A stretch of 23,148 nucleotides of DNA from Bacillota bacterium. Lineage in GTDB: Bacteria; Bacillota; Clostridia; Acetivibrionales; Acetivibrionaceae. The notes under the pieces were generated by a model. The model was not told the DNA's origin, did no database searches, and saw only the letters and a program-made list of their open reading frames with translations. Where the stretch lies: positions 1 through 23,148 of the forward strand of contig JAEWSG010000053.1 in NCBI GenBank assembly GCA_023398495.1, read 5' to 3'. The position numbers and the translations under genes are program-made. Shown in pieces: positions 23,024 to 23,148 of this stretch; position 1 is the stretch's first letter; each line of letters starts with the position of its first letter.

Positions 23024-23148
23024 GTGTGCCCGGTGGGCACACGTTCTAACGGGTGAAAGTCCCCAATCCGCCCGACAGTGGGAAGGATACAGCCGAAGCC
23101 AAGGGTGTCCAGTGTGAACTGGAATCTGAAGAAAGGATTAGGCAAAAC
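23024..23148 (+). mobile_element. Group IIC intron, 5' end (cut by window edge)
   Basis: The segment begins GTGTGCCCGG, matching the group II 5' consensus GTGYG. GTGTGCCC (23024-23031) pairs with GGGCACAC (23035-23042). Downstream come GGGTGAAAGTCCC, AAGGGTGTCC, GGAATCTGAAG and GGCAAAAC. These match, in order, domain I of the group IIC ribozyme of Oceanobacillus iheyensis as I remember it. The insertion point, one base after the T-run of a terminator, is the known target preference of class C introns. The rest of the ribozyme, and any reverse transcriptase/maturase gene, would lie to the right of the window. It is oriented in the same direction as the GH9 gene. Confidence 0.88.

Noticed and set aside
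22699..23145. Minus-strand 148-residue frame across the end of the GH9 gene
   Set aside because: It runs antisense through the dockerin, terminator and intron RNA; no ribosome binding site or domain was seen.

Overview
The window looks like chromosomal DNA of an anaerobic, cellulosome-forming Clostridia species, probably of the Acetivibrio / Ruminiclostridium group. The DNA is AT-rich, genes have strong GGAGG-type ribosome binding sites, and some use TTG starts. Three secreted carbohydrate-active enzymes end in type I dockerins. There is also a cohesin protein and an S-layer-homology (SLH) surface protein. The dockerin contact residues (Ser-Ile instead of the Ser-Thr usual in C. thermocellum) make C. 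thermocellum itself less likely than a relative. The species assignment is inference.

Layout. (1) 1-1755, minus strand: a feruloyl/xylan esterase with the architecture CE1-CBM6-dockerin, followed by several hairpins at the left edge. (2) 2070-7738, plus strand: an accessory block with a chloramphenicol-acetyltransferase-family enzyme, an M48 membrane metalloprotease, a two-part GNAT acetyltransferase, an aminoglycoside-phosphotransferase-family kinase, a histidine phosphatase and a small membrane protein. The gap between the GNAT and kinase genes contains decayed copies of neighbouring DNA. (3) 7892-9604, minus strand: a GH5 cellulase with a dockerin. (4) 10117-12871, plus strand: an LtaS-type sulfatase-fold membrane enzyme and an orphan type II thioesterase. 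(5) 13027-14061, plus strand: a secreted protein with two copper-amine-oxidase-N ('stalk') repeats and one cohesin. It is followed by a small unknown gene on the minus strand. (6) 14855-18733, plus strand: a 1292-residue protein with CBM6-like modules, three SLH domains and a glutamine-amidotransferase-like region. Its terminator is shared with cytidine deaminase on the minus strand. (7) 19507-22969, plus strand: a membrane-anchored TPR protein behind a leader with two hairpins, then a GH9 cellulase with a dockerin. (8) 23024-23148: the 5' end of a group IIC intron, inserted directly after the GH9 terminator and cut by the window edge.

How it works together. The three dockerin enzymes (esterase, GH5, GH9) should be secreted and plug into cohesins. 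All six dockerin half-repeats share one contact-residue pattern, so they probably bind the same cohesin class. The cohesin protein could display one enzyme at the cell wall. The SLH/CBM6 protein could hold the wall and polysaccharide together, and the TPR protein looks like an extracellular helical rod on a C-terminal membrane anchor. The 2-7.7 kb block has no visible link to cellulose degradation.

Most genes belong to known families. The least explained items are the SLH/CBM6/amidotransferase-like protein, the stalk-cohesin protein, the two-hairpin leader, and the chimeric duplicated segment at 5551-5645. No tRNA, rRNA or CRISPR array was seen.
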